64,000 nt of DNA from NCBI RefSeq assembly GCF_000341085.1, contig NZ_ANBA01000016.1, positions 83,363-147,362 on the forward strand, in the 5' to 3' direction. The notes beneath the pieces were generated by a model, which worked only from the letters and a program-made list of their open reading frames with translations, ran no database searches and was not told where the DNA came from. The DNA comes from Nocardiopsis ganjiahuensis DSM 45031. GTDB lineage: Bacteria > Actinomycetota > Actinomycetes > Streptosporangiales > Streptosporangiaceae. Below are positions 36,893 to 45,830 of this stretch, piece by piece. A program made the translations under genes and the position numbers. Position 1 is the stretch's first letter. Each line of letters begins with the position of its first letter.

Positions 36893-38383
36893 TCAGCGGT
36901 TGCGTACGCACTTGGCGTACAGGTCCAGGAGACGGCCCTCGGGGTCGTAGGCCCGTTTGAGGGCGTCGTAGGCGGTGCCGTTGTAGAGGTCCCAGAACTC
37001 GTCCTCGGTGTAGAAGGAGTCCGAGTACAGCGACTTGTGGCCGCCGAGCCGGGTGACCTCCTCCTCGACACTGCGGTTGTGGTGGGCCCGGCGCTGGCCG
37101 GGCTGCATGTCGACCAGCCCCCAGAACCCGAAGTTCACGTACAGGCGGTCGTTCTCCAGCGGGTACAGCGGCCAGACGTGTTCGCCCTCGGCCAGCCCCT
37201 TGCGGCGGGGTTCGCGGAGCCGGATCGGGCACATCCACAGCGGGGTCATGCCGATCCGGTCGTGGTAGAAGTCCAGGAACTCGGCCCCGTGCTCGACCCC
37301 CACCTCGATGTCCTGGATGAGGGGTTCCTGCTGGGGTCGGCCGCGGTAGTGGTTCAGGAGCCGGGAGAAGTCGGTGCGCCGGTCCCAGGCGACCAGCCTG
37401 CGGTAGACGTCGGAGCGTTTGAGGGCGCGCGGCCACAGCGGGCGCACGAGCGGGTTCTGGGTGCCGAAGGCGCGGGAGCACCAGAACCAGTCGGTGTCCC
37501 AGCGCCAGAGGTAGTCGTGGACGGTGAGGTAGTCACCGGGCCCGGCGGGGGCGGATCCGCCCGCGGGGTCCGCGTAGCGCGGGATCGAGCGGTAGTAGAC
37601 GTCGTTGCCGGTGTAGTCGCTGGTCCAGGGTGCCTGGTCGGTGAAGCGGGCCAGGGACAGGTACAGCTCGTCGGGGCCGAAGGCCACTCCGTCCACGAAG
37701 TCCACGGGCTGCCCGTCGTGGACGGCGTCGGCGCAGATCCGGGCGAGGGCGTCCATCGCCTCCGCGGCGTCGTGGAACCTGAGGTGGCGCAGGTGCACGT
37801 AGGGGGAGACCGGTTCGAGCTCGATGCGCAGACGCAGGCTGTAGCCGAGCGTCCCGTAGGAGTTGGGGAAGCCGTGGAACAGGTCGCTGTGCTCGTTGTC
37901 CCGGGTGGCGGTGACGACCTCGCCGGAGCCGGTGAGGATCTCCATCTCCTGCACCGACTCGTGCGGCAGGCCGTTGCGGAAGGAGGAGGACTCGATCCCC
38001 AGTCCGGTGACCGCCCCGCCCAGGGTGATGGTGCGCAGCTGCGGCACGACCATGGGCATGAGCCCGTGCGGGAGGGTGGCGGCGACCAGTTCCTCGTAGG
38101 TGGTCATGCCGCCGACGTCGGCCAGGCGCTCGACGGGGTCGATGGAGATGACCCCGGAGAAGGCCGACACGTCCAGGGCGGGCGCCGAGGAGGGTTCACG
38201 GAACCGGAAGAGGTTGGAGGTCGGCTTGGCCAACCGCACCGGCGCGCCTTCGGGGAGCGCCCGGTACTCCCGGCTCAGGCGCTGCACCGCGGCGATGTGC
38301 TCCGCGAGTCCCGTTCCCCGTCCTGCCGGCTGTTTCGACCTGGAGCCTGAGTTCGACGTCGTACCGGGTTGTCTAGGAGTCAT
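36893..38383 (-). CDS. tmsA: FAD-binding oxidoreductase (BfaA/TmsA type, 10-methylene reductase)
   Basis: A 496-residue flavoprotein of the FAD-linked oxidase family, related to DWARF1/DHCR24-like reductases. The FAD-binding domain covers about 55-215, with SAFSGVISIDPVERLADVGGMTTYEEL and LGGAVTGLGIESSSFRNGLPHE. In the mycobacterial pair BfaA/BfaB (Rv0449c/Rv0447c homologues), this partner reduces the 10-methylene intermediate made by the methyltransferase to a 10-methyl group. Here it is the first gene, 128 bases upstream of the methyltransferase, which supports the assignment. The ATG at 38383 follows TCAGGGGA; the frame runs back to 38428 without a better start. Confidence 0.82.
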   Translation of the reverse strand: MTPRQPGTTSNSGSRSKQPAGRGTGLAEHIAAVQRLSREYRALPEGAPVRLAKPTSNLFRFREPSSAPALDVSAFSGVISIDPVERLADVGGMTTYEELVAATLPHGLMPMVVPQLRTITLGGAVTGLGIESSSFRNGLPHESVQEMEILTGSGEVVTATRDNEHSDLFHGFPNSYGTLGYSLRLRIELEPVSPYVHLRHLRFHDAAEAMDALARICADAVHDGQPVDFVDGVAFGPDELYLSLARFTDQAPWTSDYTGNDVYYRSIPRYADPAGGSAPAGPGDYLTVHDYLWRWDTDWFWCSRAFGTQNPLVRPLWPRALKRSDVYRRLVAWDRRTDFSRLLNHYRGRPQQEPLIQDIEVGVEHGAEFLDFYHDRIGMTPLWMCPIRLREPRRKGLAEGEHVWPLYPLENDRLYVNFGFWGLVDMQPGQRRAHHNRSVEEEVTRLGGHKSLYSDSFYTEDEFWDLYNGTAYDALKRAYDPEGRLLDLYAKCVRNR

Positions 38384-38643
38384 GCCGGGTTCCCCTGAAC
38401 TGTTGACGACTGGCTGTTGGCGGCGCACAGCTTGGGTCGGCCGGAACCGGTGGTGGTGTACCGCGGCAGGCCGATTCCCTCAGTTCTACCTATCGGTAAC
38501 GGTCTTCTGCCACCCCATTTCGGTACGTGTCTTACCCACACGGGGCCCGGTTCCGGGGCCCGGACCGGCGCTCGTCACAGGCGACGCCCCGTCACCTGCG
38601 GTGTTGTCGGGGTCACCCGCCGACCCGCATAGGATTCGGTTCC

Positions 38644-39405
38644 GTGCGCATCGCTCTTGTTGACTCCGGTATCGGCATGCTGTCCACCGCCGCCGCGCTG
38701 CACGCGGCCCGGCCCGACGCGGACCTCGTCCTCTCCATGGACCCGGACCACATGCCGTGGGGTTCCCATACCCCGGAACGGATCATCGACCGGGCCCTGG
38801 CCGGGGCCCTCGCCGCGCGGGACTCCGCGGGTTCCCTGGACGCGGTGGTCGTGCCCTGCAACACCGCGTCGGTCCACAGCCTGGACCGGTTGCGCGCCGA
38901 GTTCGAGCCCGGTGTCCCGGTGATCGGCACCGTTCCCGCCATCAAACCCGCGGCCGCCGCGGGGACCCCCATCGCGGTGTGGTCCACCGAGGCCACCACC
39001 CGCAGCTCCTACCAGCGCCGGCTCGTGGAGACCTTCGCCCGGGACGTGTCCGTGACCACGGTCGCCTGCAAGGGCCTGGCCGAGGCGGTGGAGTCCGCCG
39101 ACCCCGACCGGATCGCCGGGGCCGTGGCGTACGCGGCGTCCCTCACCCCGCCCGAGGTCCGCGGGGTGGTGCTGGGCTGCACGCACTACGACCTGGTGGG
39201 CGAGGAGATCTCCAAGGCGCTGTCCGGGAGCGTGGAACTGTTCACCGCGGCCCGGCCGGTGGCCACCCAGACCCTGCGCAGGATGGGTGCGGCCGCCGGG
39301 GCCGGCGGTGGGGCGGGCGAGGTCACCGTCCTCGCCAGCGGCCGCCCGGAGGAACTCCCCCCGGCGGCCCTGACCTACCCCGCGGGCAGAGCGCTGCTCA
39401 GCTGA
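38644..39405 (+). CDS. Aspartate/glutamate racemase family protein (MurI-like)
   Basis: A 253-residue enzyme with both catalytic cysteines of cofactor-independent racemases: Cys72 in PCNTAS and Cys179 in GCTHYDL, plus the N-terminal DSGIGMLST loop. It may convert L- to D-glutamate for peptidoglycan. It is somewhat shorter than MurI, and the N-terminal motif differs (DSGIGMLST against DSGVGGLTV), so a different racemase or a paralogue is possible. The GTG start is preceded by TAGGAT with an 8-base gap and no Shine-Dalgarno, so it is probably leaderless. It is divergent from the 10-methyl fatty acid operon. Confidence 0.8.
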   Translation: MRIALVDSGIGMLSTAAALHAARPDADLVLSMDPDHMPWGSHTPERIIDRALAGALAARDSAGSLDAVVVPCNTASVHSLDRLRAEFEPGVPVIGTVPAIKPAAAAGTPIAVWSTEATTRSSYQRRLVETFARDVSVTTVACKGLAEAVESADPDRIAGAVAYAASLTPPEVRGVVLGCTHYDLVGEEISKALSGSVELFTAARPVATQTLRRMGAAAGAGGGAGEVTVLASGRPEELPPAALTYPAGRALLS

Positions 39406-39416
39406 GGCCCAGGACC

Positions 39417-39457
39417 GGGACCCGTGGCCGGGCTCGAGGGCCGGGATCCCGGGTCCC
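39417..39457. terminator. Terminator hairpin between convergent genes
   Basis: GGGACCCG (39417-39424) pairs with CGGGTCCC (39450-39457), with further pairing possible inside, between gene ends at 39405 and 39477. Confidence 0.55.
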
Positions 39458-39476
39458 CGGCCGCCGTGGCGCGACC

Positions 39477-41330
39477 TCAGCCGCTGATACCGAACCGCCC
39501 GGCCCCGGCCGTCTCCTGCCGCTCCGGGTCGGGCCGGTGCTCCGGGACCGGCTGTCGCTGTGAGGCGTGCTGCCCCCGCGGAGCCGCCCACTCCTCCGGC
39601 ACCAGCTGCCGCTCCGGGACGGCCTGGACCGGCTGACTCCGCGCAGCAGGCTGCCCTTCCGGAACCAGACGCCCCTGTGCGGCCGGCTGTTCCTCGGGCA
39701 CCGGCTGTCCGTGTGCGCTCGGCCGGACCTGCGGAGCCGTGTGGCCCTGCGGGACCGGCTGCCCTGCCGGGACCGGTCGGCTCTGCGGGGCAGGCTGTCC
39801 TTCGGCCGCCACCTGGCCCTGCGGGATCAGGGCCCCAGCCGCCAGGGTGCGGACGAGGTTGCGCACCCCCGCCGTGTCGTTGTCGTGCAGCAGCGTCTCC
39901 AGCAGCGACAGGGCGGCGCGCTGGTCGCCCGGCTGTTCGCGGACGTGGCGCCACTGGGGTTCGGTGGCGGCGTCGGACAGCATCAGCGTCCGGCCGACCT
40001 GCCCGAGCGCGCTCAGCAGAGAGCTGTCGTGCGGCTGTTCCATGAGCGCCACGTTGACCTGTTCGGCCTGTTCCTCGGGGTTGACCTCCTCGGTGGGCTG
40101 CGCCCTGAGGAACTCCAGGATGTCGGCGGCCGGAGCGAGGGGGTGGATCGCCTTCATCCCCCGCACCATCGACCTCACCTCCACCAGGTCCCCGATGATC
40201 TCCTCCGCGCCGCCGAGCTCACGGATCAGGCGCTCGGCGCGCTGCGCGGAGCACTCGGCCACCCAGCGGGCCCCTCGTCCGCTGGCCAGCCGGGTCGCCG
40301 CCAGGGCGAGTTCGGCCCCCCGCCTGGGCGCCCCGACCCGCTCGAAGTAGCGGGACCAGGTCGTCACGCGCACACCCAGACGCCAGTCGTTGCGGACACT
40401 CCCCTGGCACACCAGGTTCTCCACGGCCTCCACCCAGGCGGAGCGCAGCTTCGGGTAGGCCTCGGCCTCCTCCACCGTGGGCAGCAGCCCGATGGCCTGG
40501 CGGGCGTCGCACAGGCCGAGGCGCGCCAGCCAGGAGAGCAGCCGGGCGCGCTCGAAGCGGATCATCCGGCGCAACGCGGTCCGGCGCGGGTTGGCCGGGC
40601 CTCCGGCCTCCCTGCCGCCCAGGCCGAGCTCGGCCTCCATCCGGTCCAGCGCCTCCAGGGCGTCGGTGTGCTTGTCCTGGTGTCGCAACGCCCTGACCAG
40701 CGCGAAAACCCCGTCTGCGCCGAGCACGGCGGGGCCGGTGGCGGTGTGTTCGTAACGGCGCAGCTCCGCCTCGGCGCGGTCGGCCTGGTCCTCGTCGATG
40801 AGTAGATGGACCCGAGCCAGGGTGAAGGCGGGCCAGGCCGGGGTGCTCTCCCAGCCGGACAGGCGCCGGGCCGAGAGCAGTTCGCGGCGCTGGTCCGTGG
40901 TGCCCCGGGCGTCGATGTTGGCGTGGCACCGGACCAGCGTCTCCAGGGCGGAGACCGGCAGCGGTCCGTGCGTGTGCGGTGCGGGCTCGTCCTCGGCGGC
41001 GGCCGTGGCCTGTTCGAGGGCGCGACGGCCCTCGGCGAGCGCTCCCACGCGCACGGCGAGCGGCCAGTGCGCCAGGAAGAACAGGGTCGGCGGTCCGAAC
41101 ACGCCCGGCACCGAGGCCGGGGCCGCCGTGAGTGCGTTGTCGGAGGTCTTCCCCGCTTCGGCGACCAGGCGCCGGGCGGTGCGCAGCGCCGATCTGGCCA
41201 CCGCCTCCACTCTGACAGCGTCCCCCGCCTCACTGAGCTCCGGCAGTGTGGTGACGGCCTCCGCCAGTTCGTCCTGCCCCGCGGCGCGCAGTTGGCGTCC
41301 CGTCTCCCCCGCCCATGTCCACATCGTCAT
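39477..41330 (-). CDS. Large helical-repeat (TPR-like) protein with Pro/Gln repeat tail
   Basis: A 617-residue soluble protein. Residues 1-495 are almost entirely helical with regularly spaced Ala/Leu/Arg helices (for instance ARVHLLIDEDQADRAEAELRRYEHTA and VFALVRALRHQDKHTDALEALDRM), the look of a tetratricopeptide superhelix. The last 110 residues are a low-complexity tail of 18-residue units of type PVPxxQxAxQxRxVPxGQ. There is no enzyme motif, signal or membrane segment. TPR proteins usually act as scaffolds or in regulation. The ATG at 41330 is preceded by GGGGGGAG; a second ATG lies two codons in. No family was recognised. Confidence 0.65.
   Translation of the reverse strand: MTMWTWAGETGRQLRAAGQDELAEAVTTLPELSEAGDAVRVEAVARSALRTARRLVAEAGKTSDNALTAAPASVPGVFGPPTLFFLAHWPLAVRVGALAEGRRALEQATAAAEDEPAPHTHGPLPVSALETLVRCHANIDARGTTDQRRELLSARRLSGWESTPAWPAFTLARVHLLIDEDQADRAEAELRRYEHTATGPAVLGADGVFALVRALRHQDKHTDALEALDRMEAELGLGGREAGGPANPRRTALRRMIRFERARLLSWLARLGLCDARQAIGLLPTVEEAEAYPKLRSAWVEAVENLVCQGSVRNDWRLGVRVTTWSRYFERVGAPRRGAELALAATRLASGRGARWVAECSAQRAERLIRELGGAEEIIGDLVEVRSMVRGMKAIHPLAPAADILEFLRAQPTEEVNPEEQAEQVNVALMEQPHDSSLLSALGQVGRTLMLSDAATEPQWRHVREQPGDQRAALSLLETLLHDNDTAGVRNLVRTLAAGALIPQGQVAAEGQPAPQSRPVPAGQPVPQGHTAPQVRPSAHGQPVPEEQPAAQGRLVPEGQPAARSQPVQAVPERQLVPEEWAAPRGQHASQRQPVPEHRPDPERQETAGAGRFGISG
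39510..39836 (-). repeat. Degenerate tandem repeat coding for Pro/Gln-rich 18-residue units
   Basis: Five to six units, three of them exactly 18 residues (54 bases) long, each containing VP, one or two Gln and a closing GQ or RQ. The units are diverged, so it is an old expansion rather than a recent slip, but copy number may differ between strains. Confidence 0.7.
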
Positions 41331-41515
41331 GCTTCTCCCCCCTGTGCCATGTGCGACAGAACGTAGCAGCGTGGTGACAGAGCTGTCTGGAAAACGCGTA
41401 AAACCGGTGCAGCTTGGGCGCTCGGGGCCCGTCTGGGGTCGGGTCCAGGCCGATACACTCGGCGGTATCCAGCAAGCAACAGGTATGAACAGGCATTAAG
41501 GGGACATGAGCGCCG

Positions 41516-41860
41516 ATGGGATGGCGAGACCGTTTCGGACTCCGCAAGGCCAACCGTAAGGGCAAGACCCGCTTCGACCGTGTCACCGAAGATTCGGACA
41601 TCAAGGCGCTGATCGAGTTCGCCAAGAGCCGGGTGGGGGTGGAGTTCTTCGTCGAGCCCGAAACCTTCGCCACCCAGACCACAGCCGTCGCAGTGGCCAC
41701 GGACGGGGAGTGGATCCGGCGGCGCTGCGGCTCCCCCGACGTCATCCGCAAGGTCGCGGGCAAGATCTCCGCGCCCGTCTACGACGTACAGATCGTCGGC
41801 TACCCGCAGCGGATGCGGGACTGGACCGCGCGCAACAAGCGCGGCCTCTCCATGGACTAG
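41516..41860 (+). CDS. Conserved hypothetical protein, 114 residues
   Basis: A small soluble protein, basic at its start (MGWRDRFGLRKANRKGKTRFDRV), then an alpha/beta part: EDSDIKALIEFAKSRVGVEFFVEPETF, QTTAVAVATDGEWIRRRC and PVYDVQIVGYPQRMRDWTAR. It resembles uncharacterised single-domain actinobacterial proteins. The ATG at 41516 has TTAAGGGGAC about 8-10 bases upstream; an ATG at 41506 is in another frame. It is divergent from the TPR-like gene. No function can be assigned. Confidence 0.7.
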   Translation: MGWRDRFGLRKANRKGKTRFDRVTEDSDIKALIEFAKSRVGVEFFVEPETFATQTTAVAVATDGEWIRRRCGSPDVIRKVAGKISAPVYDVQIVGYPQRMRDWTARNKRGLSMD

Positions 41861-41886
41861 TGGTTCACCGTGATTCCGCGCTGCCC

Positions 41887-41924
41887 CTCCGCCCGGCGGG
41901 ACCCCCTGTCGGGTGAGGGCGGAG
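41887..41924 (+). terminator. Terminator hairpin
   Basis: CTCCGCCC (41887-41894) pairs with GGGCGGAG (41917-41924), with a further CCCG/CGGG inside, 26 bases after the stop at 41860. Confidence 0.6.
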
Positions 41925-42096
41925 CATACCCCTCAAAGGTGAGACCGGCCACGTCCACGCACCCTCTGAGCACGTCCGAAACCCGTTCCCCGGTCATTTT
42001 GGGCATTGATGACGAGTCCTTGCCGCGACTTCCTCTCCGAACGGGTTCCCTAACGGCCTCCATCCGTCGCATACTCGCCTGGGAGGGGGGACTCTG

Positions 42097-42621
42097 ATGA
42101 AGCAGGATCTCACTGCCTTGTGTTGCGAGTGCGGCATGATCCGCAAGGTGAGCGACCACCAGAGTGTCGGCGAGGCGCAGTCCGCCTACGGACTGGCCCG
42201 CTGCGTGGTCTGGCGCAAGTGCCGTGCGTGCGGCTACCGCACCTACCACGCCTACCTTCGGGACGACGAGGAGCGCGACGAGCTGGAGGAGGCTCTGCAG
42301 CTCGACGGCGCCCTGGCCGCCGAAGCCCTCGACGAGGAGGTGGAGCAGCTCCGGTTGTGCGGGGTCGAGGTCGGCCACGCCTCCGTTCCGGCGATCTGGG
42401 ACGGGCAGTCCGTGGGCATGGTGACCCAACGGCTCACCGACCACGCCTACTCGATCGTGCTCGACCCCGAGGCCTCTGTGGTCTCCCGGCTCAAGCTCAT
42501 CGACATGATGTGGAACGAGCTCCTGGTCGGCGAGCACGACGACCGCTGGCAGATCCAGGAACCGGAGGAGAACTCCCCCGGTTACGCGGTCCGCCTCTTC
42601 GGTTACCGCACACGGGGCTGA
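42097..42621 (+). CDS. Hypothetical zinc-ribbon protein, 174 residues
   Basis: The N-terminus carries two CxxC-type knuckles, CCECG (residues 9-13) and CRACG (42-46), 30 residues apart, forming a likely zinc ribbon. The rest is acidic and helical, with ERDELEEALQLDGALAAEALDEEVEQL and a C-terminal DRWQIQEPEENSPGYAVRLFGYRT. It has no signal or membrane segment. Similar small CCECG...C..C proteins occur in other actinomycetes without known function. The ATG is preceded by GGGAGGGGGG. It ends at a hairpin shared with the convergent helicase gene. Confidence 0.7.
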   Translation: MKQDLTALCCECGMIRKVSDHQSVGEAQSAYGLARCVVWRKCRACGYRTYHAYLRDDEERDELEEALQLDGALAAEALDEEVEQLRLCGVEVGHASVPAIWDGQSVGMVTQRLTDHAYSIVLDPEASVVSRLKLIDMMWNELLVGEHDDRWQIQEPEENSPGYAVRLFGYRTRG

Positions 42622-42705
42622 TCCGGCGCCGGACGGCAGGGCGTCGGAACAACACGGGAACGCGCGGGTGCGGGGCCGGCAGCCCCGGCTCGACCCAGGC
42701 GACGG

Positions 42706-42738
42706 CAGCGGCCGGGCACCCTCCACGGGTACCCGGCC
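42706..42738. terminator. Bidirectional terminator hairpin
   Basis: GCGGCCGGG-C-ACCC (42706-42719) pairs with GGGT-A-CCCGGCCGC (42725-42738): 13 bp with one mismatch and a 5-base loop, between gene ends at 42621 and 42763. Confidence 0.75.
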
Positions 42739-42762
42739 GCCGTCGTGCCGGACACGGGCGCC

Positions 42763-44910
42763 TCAGGCCGCGGACTCGTCCTGACCGGCTCCGGCCTTCT
42801 CCGCCAGGCGGCGCAGCGCGGAACGGGCGACCTCGGGGTCGGCGGTCCCCCAGTAGGGCGGCAGCGAGGCCCGCAGGAACCCGCCGTACCCCGCGGTGGC
42901 CAGGCGCGGGTCCAGGACCGCGATCACGCCCCGGTCGTCGGTGGAGCGCAGCAGGCGGCCGGTGCCCTGGGCGAGCAGCAGCGCGGCGTGGGTGGCCGAC
43001 ACCGACAGGAAGCCGTTGCCCCCGTGCGCGGAGACGGCGCGCTGGCGGGCCGAGGCCAGGGGGTCGTCGGGACGCGGGAACGGGATCCGGTCGACGATCA
43101 CCAGCTGGAGCGAGGGGCCGGGCACGTCGACGCCCTGCCACAGGGACAGGGTGCCGAACAGGCAGGCCCGCTCCTCCTCGGCGAAGCGGCGGACCAGCTG
43201 CCCGGTGGAGTCCTCGCCCTGGCACAGGATCGGCTGGTCCACGCGCTCGCGCAGTTCGTCAGCGGCCTGCTGGGCCGCGCGCATCGAGGAGAACAGGCCG
43301 AGCGCGCGCCCGTCGGAGGCCTCGATGAGCTCGGCGATCTCGTCGAGGTAGGCCTCGGAGAGCCCGTCGCGGCCGGGTTTGGGCAGGTGTCGGGCCACGT
43401 AGAGGATCCCGCTGCGGCCGTGGTCGAAGGGAGATCCGACGTCCAGGCCGCGCCAGCGGGGTTCCCCGGCGGCGCGGTGCGGGCCGTCATCGTCGTCCTC
43501 GGTGTCCCGCGCCCCGGTCCCGGTACTGCCGTCCGAAGCCCCGGTGCCGGCTGCGGTCGCGGGTTCGGCGGGGGTGCCCGGCGCCTCGGCTCGGGCGGCT
43601 CGTTCGGCGGCCTCCTGGGCGACCTCGCGTCCCAGCCCCCACTGCCGGGCCAGGGCGGTGAAGTCGCCGCCCAGGGTGAGGGTGGCGGAGGTCAGCACGA
43701 CGGTGCGGTCCCCGAAGAGCTTCTCGCGCAGCAGCCCGCCCACCGCGAGCGGGGCGACGTTGAGTGCGGGCGGCCGGGCGGGGGCCTTGGTGAGCCAGAC
43801 GATCTCGGTGCGGTCCCGGAGCGGGGGTTCGTAGGACTCCAGGACCCGTTCCGCGGCCTCGCGGACCTCGGTGAGCGCCGCCAGGGCGAGGCGGCGGTCG
43901 GAGGCGGTGTCCGGGTCGAGCTCGCCCGGGGAGGGGCCGATCGCCGCGACGCAGGCGGCTGCGGCGTCCCGGACCGCCGCCACCGCGCCCGCGAGGCCCT
44001 CGTCGATGTGGTCGAGGCGGCCCTCGGGGACTTCGGTGAACATCAGGGACAGGCCGTCGGCGCACTCGCCGAGCCGTTCACTGATGCCCGGTTCGACCAG
44101 GCGTGCGGCGCGTTTGGCGGCGGCGGTGACGGAGCGTTCGGTGAGGGTCCCGGTGGCCACGGAGGTGGCCCGGTCGACGAGTTCGTGGGCCTCGTCGATC
44201 ATGATCGTGTTGTGCTCGGGCAGGATGTGGTAGCCCTGCGACATGTCGATGGAGAGCATGGCGTGGTTGGTGACGACCACGTCCACGCCGGTGGTGGCCT
44301 CGCGGGCGAACTCGGCGAAGCACTCCTGGCCGAAGGAGCACACGCGGGCGCCCATGCACTCGTTGCCGCCCACGGAGACCTGGCGCCAGGCGAGGTCGCT
44401 CACACCGGGGACGAGCTCGTCGCGGTCGCCGGTGCGGGTGTCCTCGGCCCATTCGTGCACGCGCGCGACCTGGCGGCCCAGGGAGGAGAGCTGGCGGGCG
44501 TCGAAGAGCTCGCTGCCCTCCGCGTCGTCCTCGGACGCGGTCTGCATGCGGTTGCGGCACAGGTAGTTGCGGCGCCCCTTGAGCACCGCGAACGTGGGTT
44601 CGCGGGGAAGCAGGGGGGCGAGCGCGGCGGCCAGTCGCGGCAGGTCGCGGTCGATGAGCTGGTTCTGGAGCGCGATCGTGGCCGTGGAGACCACCACGGG
44701 GGTCTTGGTCGCCATCGCGTGTCTGACCGCGGGGACCAGGTACGCCAAGGACTTACCGGTGCCCGTACCGGCCTGGACCACCAGGTGTTCGCGTTGTTCG
44801 ACCGCCGCGGCGACGGCGTCGGCCATGGTCTGCTGACCCTCTCGGGTGCTGCCGCCCAGGGCTTTGACGGCCGCGCCGAGGAGAGTGGGAACGTCGGGGA
44901 GATCTGCCAC
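42763..44910 (-). CDS. DinG-family ATP-dependent DNA helicase (Fe-S type)
   Basis: A 715-residue superfamily 2, XPD-like helicase, 5'-3' in characterised relatives, acting on branched DNA or R-loops. Walker A AGTGTGKS (47-54) and the DEAH box (238-241) are present. Four cysteines between them, Cys117, Cys184, Cys190 and Cys196, fit the 4Fe-4S cluster that these helicases need. Downstream motifs include LFSSMRAAQQAADEL, GVDVPGPSLQLVIVDRIPFPRPDDP and the arginine-finger region QGTGRLLRSTDDRG. A Gly/Thr/Ala-rich insert lies around residue 475. The GTG at 44910 is chosen over an upstream ATG-like start at 44955, because TACTGT with a 6-base gap precedes it (leaderless). No SOS box was seen. Confidence 0.9.
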   Translation of the reverse strand: MADLPDVPTLLGAAVKALGGSTREGQQTMADAVAAAVEQREHLVVQAGTGTGKSLAYLVPAVRHAMATKTPVVVSTATIALQNQLIDRDLPRLAAALAPLLPREPTFAVLKGRRNYLCRNRMQTASEDDAEGSELFDARQLSSLGRQVARVHEWAEDTRTGDRDELVPGVSDLAWRQVSVGGNECMGARVCSFGQECFAEFAREATTGVDVVVTNHAMLSIDMSQGYHILPEHNTIMIDEAHELVDRATSVATGTLTERSVTAAAKRAARLVEPGISERLGECADGLSLMFTEVPEGRLDHIDEGLAGAVAAVRDAAAACVAAIGPSPGELDPDTASDRRLALAALTEVREAAERVLESYEPPLRDRTEIVWLTKAPARPPALNVAPLAVGGLLREKLFGDRTVVLTSATLTLGGDFTALARQWGLGREVAQEAAERAARAEAPGTPAEPATAAGTGASDGSTGTGARDTEDDDDGPHRAAGEPRWRGLDVGSPFDHGRSGILYVARHLPKPGRDGLSEAYLDEIAELIEASDGRALGLFSSMRAAQQAADELRERVDQPILCQGEDSTGQLVRRFAEEERACLFGTLSLWQGVDVPGPSLQLVIVDRIPFPRPDDPLASARQRAVSAHGGNGFLSVSATHAALLLAQGTGRLLRSTDDRGVIAVLDPRLATAGYGGFLRASLPPYWGTADPEVARSALRRLAEKAGAGQDESAA

Positions 44911-44962
44911 GGATCGACAGTACCCGCCGGTGACGACAGCTTCGGCGTTGTCCACAGGCCGA

Positions 44963-44994
44963 GTCCCGGGCCTCCGCGGTCGTCGGCCCGGGAC
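44963..44994 (-). terminator. Terminator of the ArsR/AHSA1 operon
   Basis: GTCCCGGGCC (44963-44972) pairs perfectly with GGCCCGGGAC (44985-44994) across a 12-base loop, just after the stop codon at 45006. Confidence 0.6.
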
Positions 44995-45005
44995 GGAGGC
45001 GGCGG

Positions 45006-45479
45006 TCAGCCCAGGGAGGGAAGCAGCTTCTCCAGCTTGTCGAAGGACTGCGCCATCCCCGACTCCATACCGGAGGCGACCATGCCGTCCCGGTCCTGGA
45101 CCGACTGGAAGAGGGCGACGACACGGTACTCGGTGCGGCCGTCGGCTTCCTCCAGGGTGAGGGTCTCCAGGGAGACGTGGCCGGGCATGCCCTCGAACTC
45201 GAAGGTGCGCACGATCCGTTCGGGCCTCTGGACGTCGTGGTGGACGCCGCGGAAGGCGAAGGTCTCGCCGTTCCCGGTCTTCTCGACGACCCGCCAGGGG
45301 GTGCCGGTACGGACCTCGGTGGGCTCCACCTCGGTGGACGTCTCGTCCAGACCGAACCAGCGGGCCTGGAGCGCGGGTTCGGTCAGCGCGCGCCAGACCA
45401 GTTCGCGCGGTGCGTCGAAGGTGCGGGTGATGAGGATGTCCTGTCGTCCGGGTTCGGCGACGACCTTGAGATCACTCAT
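45006..45479 (-). CDS. SRPBCC/AHSA1-family protein
   Basis: A 157-residue START-like fold protein: the strand-helix entry ITRTFDAPRELVWRALTEPALQARWFG and the return strands ETFAFRGVHHDVQRPERIVRTFEFE are typical of the AHSA1 group, which bind hydrophobic ligands in a central cavity. The ATG at 45479 overlaps the end of the ArsR gene by eight bases, so the two are coupled. Such ArsR-AHSA1 pairs are common in bacteria; the ligand is unknown. A second, independent cassette of this kind lies at 57291-60172. Confidence 0.88.
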   Translation of the reverse strand: MSDLKVVAEPGRQDILITRTFDAPRELVWRALTEPALQARWFGLDETSTEVEPTEVRTGTPWRVVEKTGNGETFAFRGVHHDVQRPERIVRTFEFEGMPGHVSLETLTLEEADGRTEYRVVALFQSVQDRDGMVASGMESGMAQSFDKLEKLLPSLG

Positions 45480-45822
45480 GGTTCTTCTCTCCCTCAGTGC
45501 TGCTCCGGATCCTGCGTAGCTCCTCGTCCAGGCGGGCGAAGCGCCCCTCCCACTGGTCCCGGTAACGGCCGATCCACTCGTTGACCTGCTCCAACGGAGC
45601 GGTCTCCAAACGGCAGGGCCGCCACTGGGCGTCACGCCCCCGGGTGATGAGGCCGGCCCTCTCCAGGACCTTCAGGTGTTTGGAGACCGCCTGGAGGCTG
45701 ATGTCGAACGGTTCCGCCAGTTCGTTGACGGTCGCCTCTCCCCCGGCCAGCCGGGCGAGGATCGCCCGACGGGTCGGATCCGCCAGCGCGGCGAAGGCGA
45801 GACTGAGCGAGTCGTTCGCCAT
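45472..45822 (-). CDS. ArsR-family transcriptional regulator
   Basis: A 116-residue winged-helix repressor: FAALADPTRRAILARLAGGEATVNELAEPF is the family start, and SLQAVSKHLKVLERAGLI the recognition helix. No metal-binding cysteine cluster is present, so it probably senses something other than a metal, like other regulators coupled to AHSA1 genes. The ATG at 45822 fits family starts; the frame also allows a TTG at 45834 inside the operator. It is probably autoregulated through the tandem palindromes at 45831-45862 immediately before the gene. Confidence 0.9.
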   Translation of the reverse strand: MANDSLSLAFAALADPTRRAILARLAGGEATVNELAEPFDISLQAVSKHLKVLERAGLITRGRDAQWRPCRLETAPLEQVNEWIGRYRDQWEGRFARLDEELRRIRSSTEGEKNHE

Positions 45823-45830
45823 CTCCTTAT

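Noticed and set aside
41857..42726. A 289-codon minus-strand frame opposite the zinc-ribbon gene
   Set aside because: Shadow of the plus-strand gene at 42097-42621, which has cysteine knuckles and a strong ribosome binding site; it also crosses two terminators.
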